Positions 62,461 to 64,000 of a stretch of DNA of 64,000 bases are shown in pieces. The position numbers were made by a program, and so were the translations under genes. Each line of letters begins with the position of its first letter. Positions within the stretch are counted from its first letter, which is position 1. The notes below the pieces were generated by a model that was not told the origin of the DNA, searched no databases, and worked only from the letters and a program-made list of their open reading frames with translations. This stretch comes from Haematobia irritans (lineage: Eukaryota > Arthropoda > Insecta > Diptera > Muscidae): NCBI RefSeq assembly GCF_050003625.1, contig NC_134397.1:266284070-266348069 (forward strand), given 5' to 3'.

Positions 62461-63530
62461 CCTCTTTAGTCGGTCCCTTTTTTACAGAAATGAACTAAAT
62501 ACTACTACGGATACGGAAATGATGTAATCTTACATATTATACCAAAAATGTTCGCAAAACTTCGCTACTTTAAATGTTTACTACGAAACCTAAAAATTTG
62601 AAAAGTGCATTGCTTAATATAAACGAAAGTTTTGATTTTGAAATAAAAAGTAAACACAGAGAAGGATTACTCTATGGTGAGGAATTACTCTATGGATACA
62701 TTAAAGACTTAACTCACTTTTAAATTTAGATTTTGAGTAATTGATAGTGAAAAATAAATTTTCATTTATTTGTTTTTTAGTTTCTTTTTCGCAATGCAGT
62801 TAAAAATTATTTCCTAAAATTCCGCACTCACAAACCGATTTATTTCTTTATTCACGCCCCATTCATGGAATTTGTTTTGAATTTTGTCCACTTGATTCAC
62901 GTGTATTACGTGCACACCTCTACTACAGGTATAATGAATAGCAGTATGCATTTTAGCCCCTCCTCCAGTCTCATATCCAATCAAGGAGGTTTCATTTACA
63001 ATTAGCTATAATAAAGTATGTACTATGCTAAAACTACTAAATATACATTTCCGGCACAATGTTAACATTTAATGGAAATATTGAGAAAAAGGATACATGT
63101 TTCTCTTAGAAATTTGTAAGCAATAGTTTTAATTGAGATAGGTTCCTTAATTAAAATTTAATGTGCTGTAAAATTTTATACACTAACACCTTCCAGTAGA
63201 AGTTGGGGCATTGCAAACAAAATATTCGACACCGATACAAAAACAAAATAAGAAAATTGGGCAAAATTAGGGTTGCCATTGTGTGACGTGATGTGAACTT
63301 GGGATTATGATTAGTGCTTCTCACATGTTTAGCCATGTCAGCTTTTTAAATTTCAACATCTTAAAAAGTCGAATTTCGGGTTTTCGGCAAAAACCTACAC
63401 TCGAAAAAGGGGGCGCTATTGGCAACTGAACTTTTTTTTAGTTCATGAATATAAGTTAAAATTTTCCGAATATGAGGTAATGTTCCTTATTTGAATAATT
63501 TTTAAATAAATAAATAAGAAAAAAGTTATA
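62460..63530. other. Intergenic; no gene recognised
   Basis: AT-rich with short incidental frames. A lone hAT-type end, 'cgtgcacacctcta', occurs at about 62908-62923, matching the MITE end at 35503-35519 but without a partner end. Confidence 0.45.
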
Positions 63531-63534
63531 TACA

Positions 63535-64000
63535 CCCTCAAAAAAATCACTTCTGTAACATATGGCAAAAACACATTTTGCTTCAAGCATATAACATATA
63601 TTTTCAGGTTTGAACAATACAAACAAAACATTGTTTGTATTGTTCAAACATATTATGTTTCACCTTAGGACATACACTGGTAGTAAAAAATTTTAATGAA
63701 ATTTTCTTTGTGTCGATATATTCTTACTATCTAGGTCTCTCTTTCAAAACACATATATGTTTATAGGCTATTTCTAAATTAATATATGTTTGCATCCAAG
63801 CATATTATATTTACAAACATTTTATGTCCCAAACATAATATGTTCTAACATATTAATATATATGTACCAAACATGTTATGCTAGTTTACGAATATTATAT
63901 GCTTGCACTTAAAAATATTGTGTTAAAAAATTTGAGTTCCAAACATATATTTTTACACCCAAACATATGTAGAACAGTCTTTTTCGTCCGTGTACAAATA
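63535..64000. repeat. CAAACATAT-rich repeat with strong hairpin, continuing past window
   Basis: Repeated 'aaacatattatgtt'/'caaacatat' words. A perfect inverted repeat has the arm GTTTGAACAATACAAACAA (63608-63626), loop AACA, and a complementary arm 63631-63649. The right boundary is outside the window. Confidence 0.6.

Overview
This is a transposon-dense dipteran genomic window, most likely from a muscid fly (Calyptratae). Three defective copies of a mariner closely resembling Himar1, first described from the horn fly Haematobia irritans, make that species or a near relative such as Stomoxys the best guess. The DNA is AT-rich, introns run to about 12 kb, and there are no operons, ribosome binding sites or CRISPR arrays. 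Only about 2.5 kb of the 64 kb is host coding sequence.

Two host genes are present and converge. (1) On the + strand, about 8.7-30.4 kb, is a PPM1A/B-type PP2C protein phosphatase, the probable orthologue of Drosophila alph (alphabet). Coding exons are 8875-9669, 13704-13821, 25510-25612 and 26625-26706, with a possible alternative last exon at 30329. A first noncoding exon may lie near 4.06-4.19 kb. (2) On the - strand, 57903 down to 37099, is a complete six-exon gene for the eight-WD40-repeat dynein assembly factor DAW1 (WDR69). Its exons are 57864-57903, 57697-57772, 53749-54234, 46149-46466, 41302-41602 and 37099-37296, encoding 472 residues. The reading phase agrees at all five junctions. 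One intron appears to use a GC donor instead of GT.

Almost everything else is mobile or repetitive DNA. There are two DD37E (ITmD37E-like) Tc1/mariner elements, both defective. One DD41D (rosa-like) element has an open transposase and sits inside a decayed mariner. Three Himar1-like copies are dead. A 413-bp hAT-type MITE is flanked by a perfect 8-bp target duplication. A tRNA-derived SINE has a (TAACC)n tail and a perfect 11-bp duplication. Further MITE families are labelled here by their ends (CCCAGC, ACACA/AATTAATTG, CCCTACGGG, ACACCCAAAG), and a 28-bp minisatellite is spread over several sites.

The most unusual component is a set of three interspersed element families, labelled A, B and C here. 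Each is built on an internal tandem repeat of exactly 153 bp (51 codons). Their units look like diverged forms of one ancestral unit, and all three share end motifs. They make up much of the repeats at 1-3816, 6950-7941, 11061-12412, 16200-17476, 38021-43371, 49004-52650 and 58624-61797.

Layout: 0-3.8 kb family C inverted pair with a nested DD37E element; 3.8-8.7 kb alph upstream region with MITE, SINE and family B copies; 8.7-31.4 kb alph with transposon-filled introns; 31.4-37 kb intergenic, with MITE composites and the hAT MITE; 37-58 kb Daw1; 58-64 kb nested A/B elements, a SINE and transposase debris.
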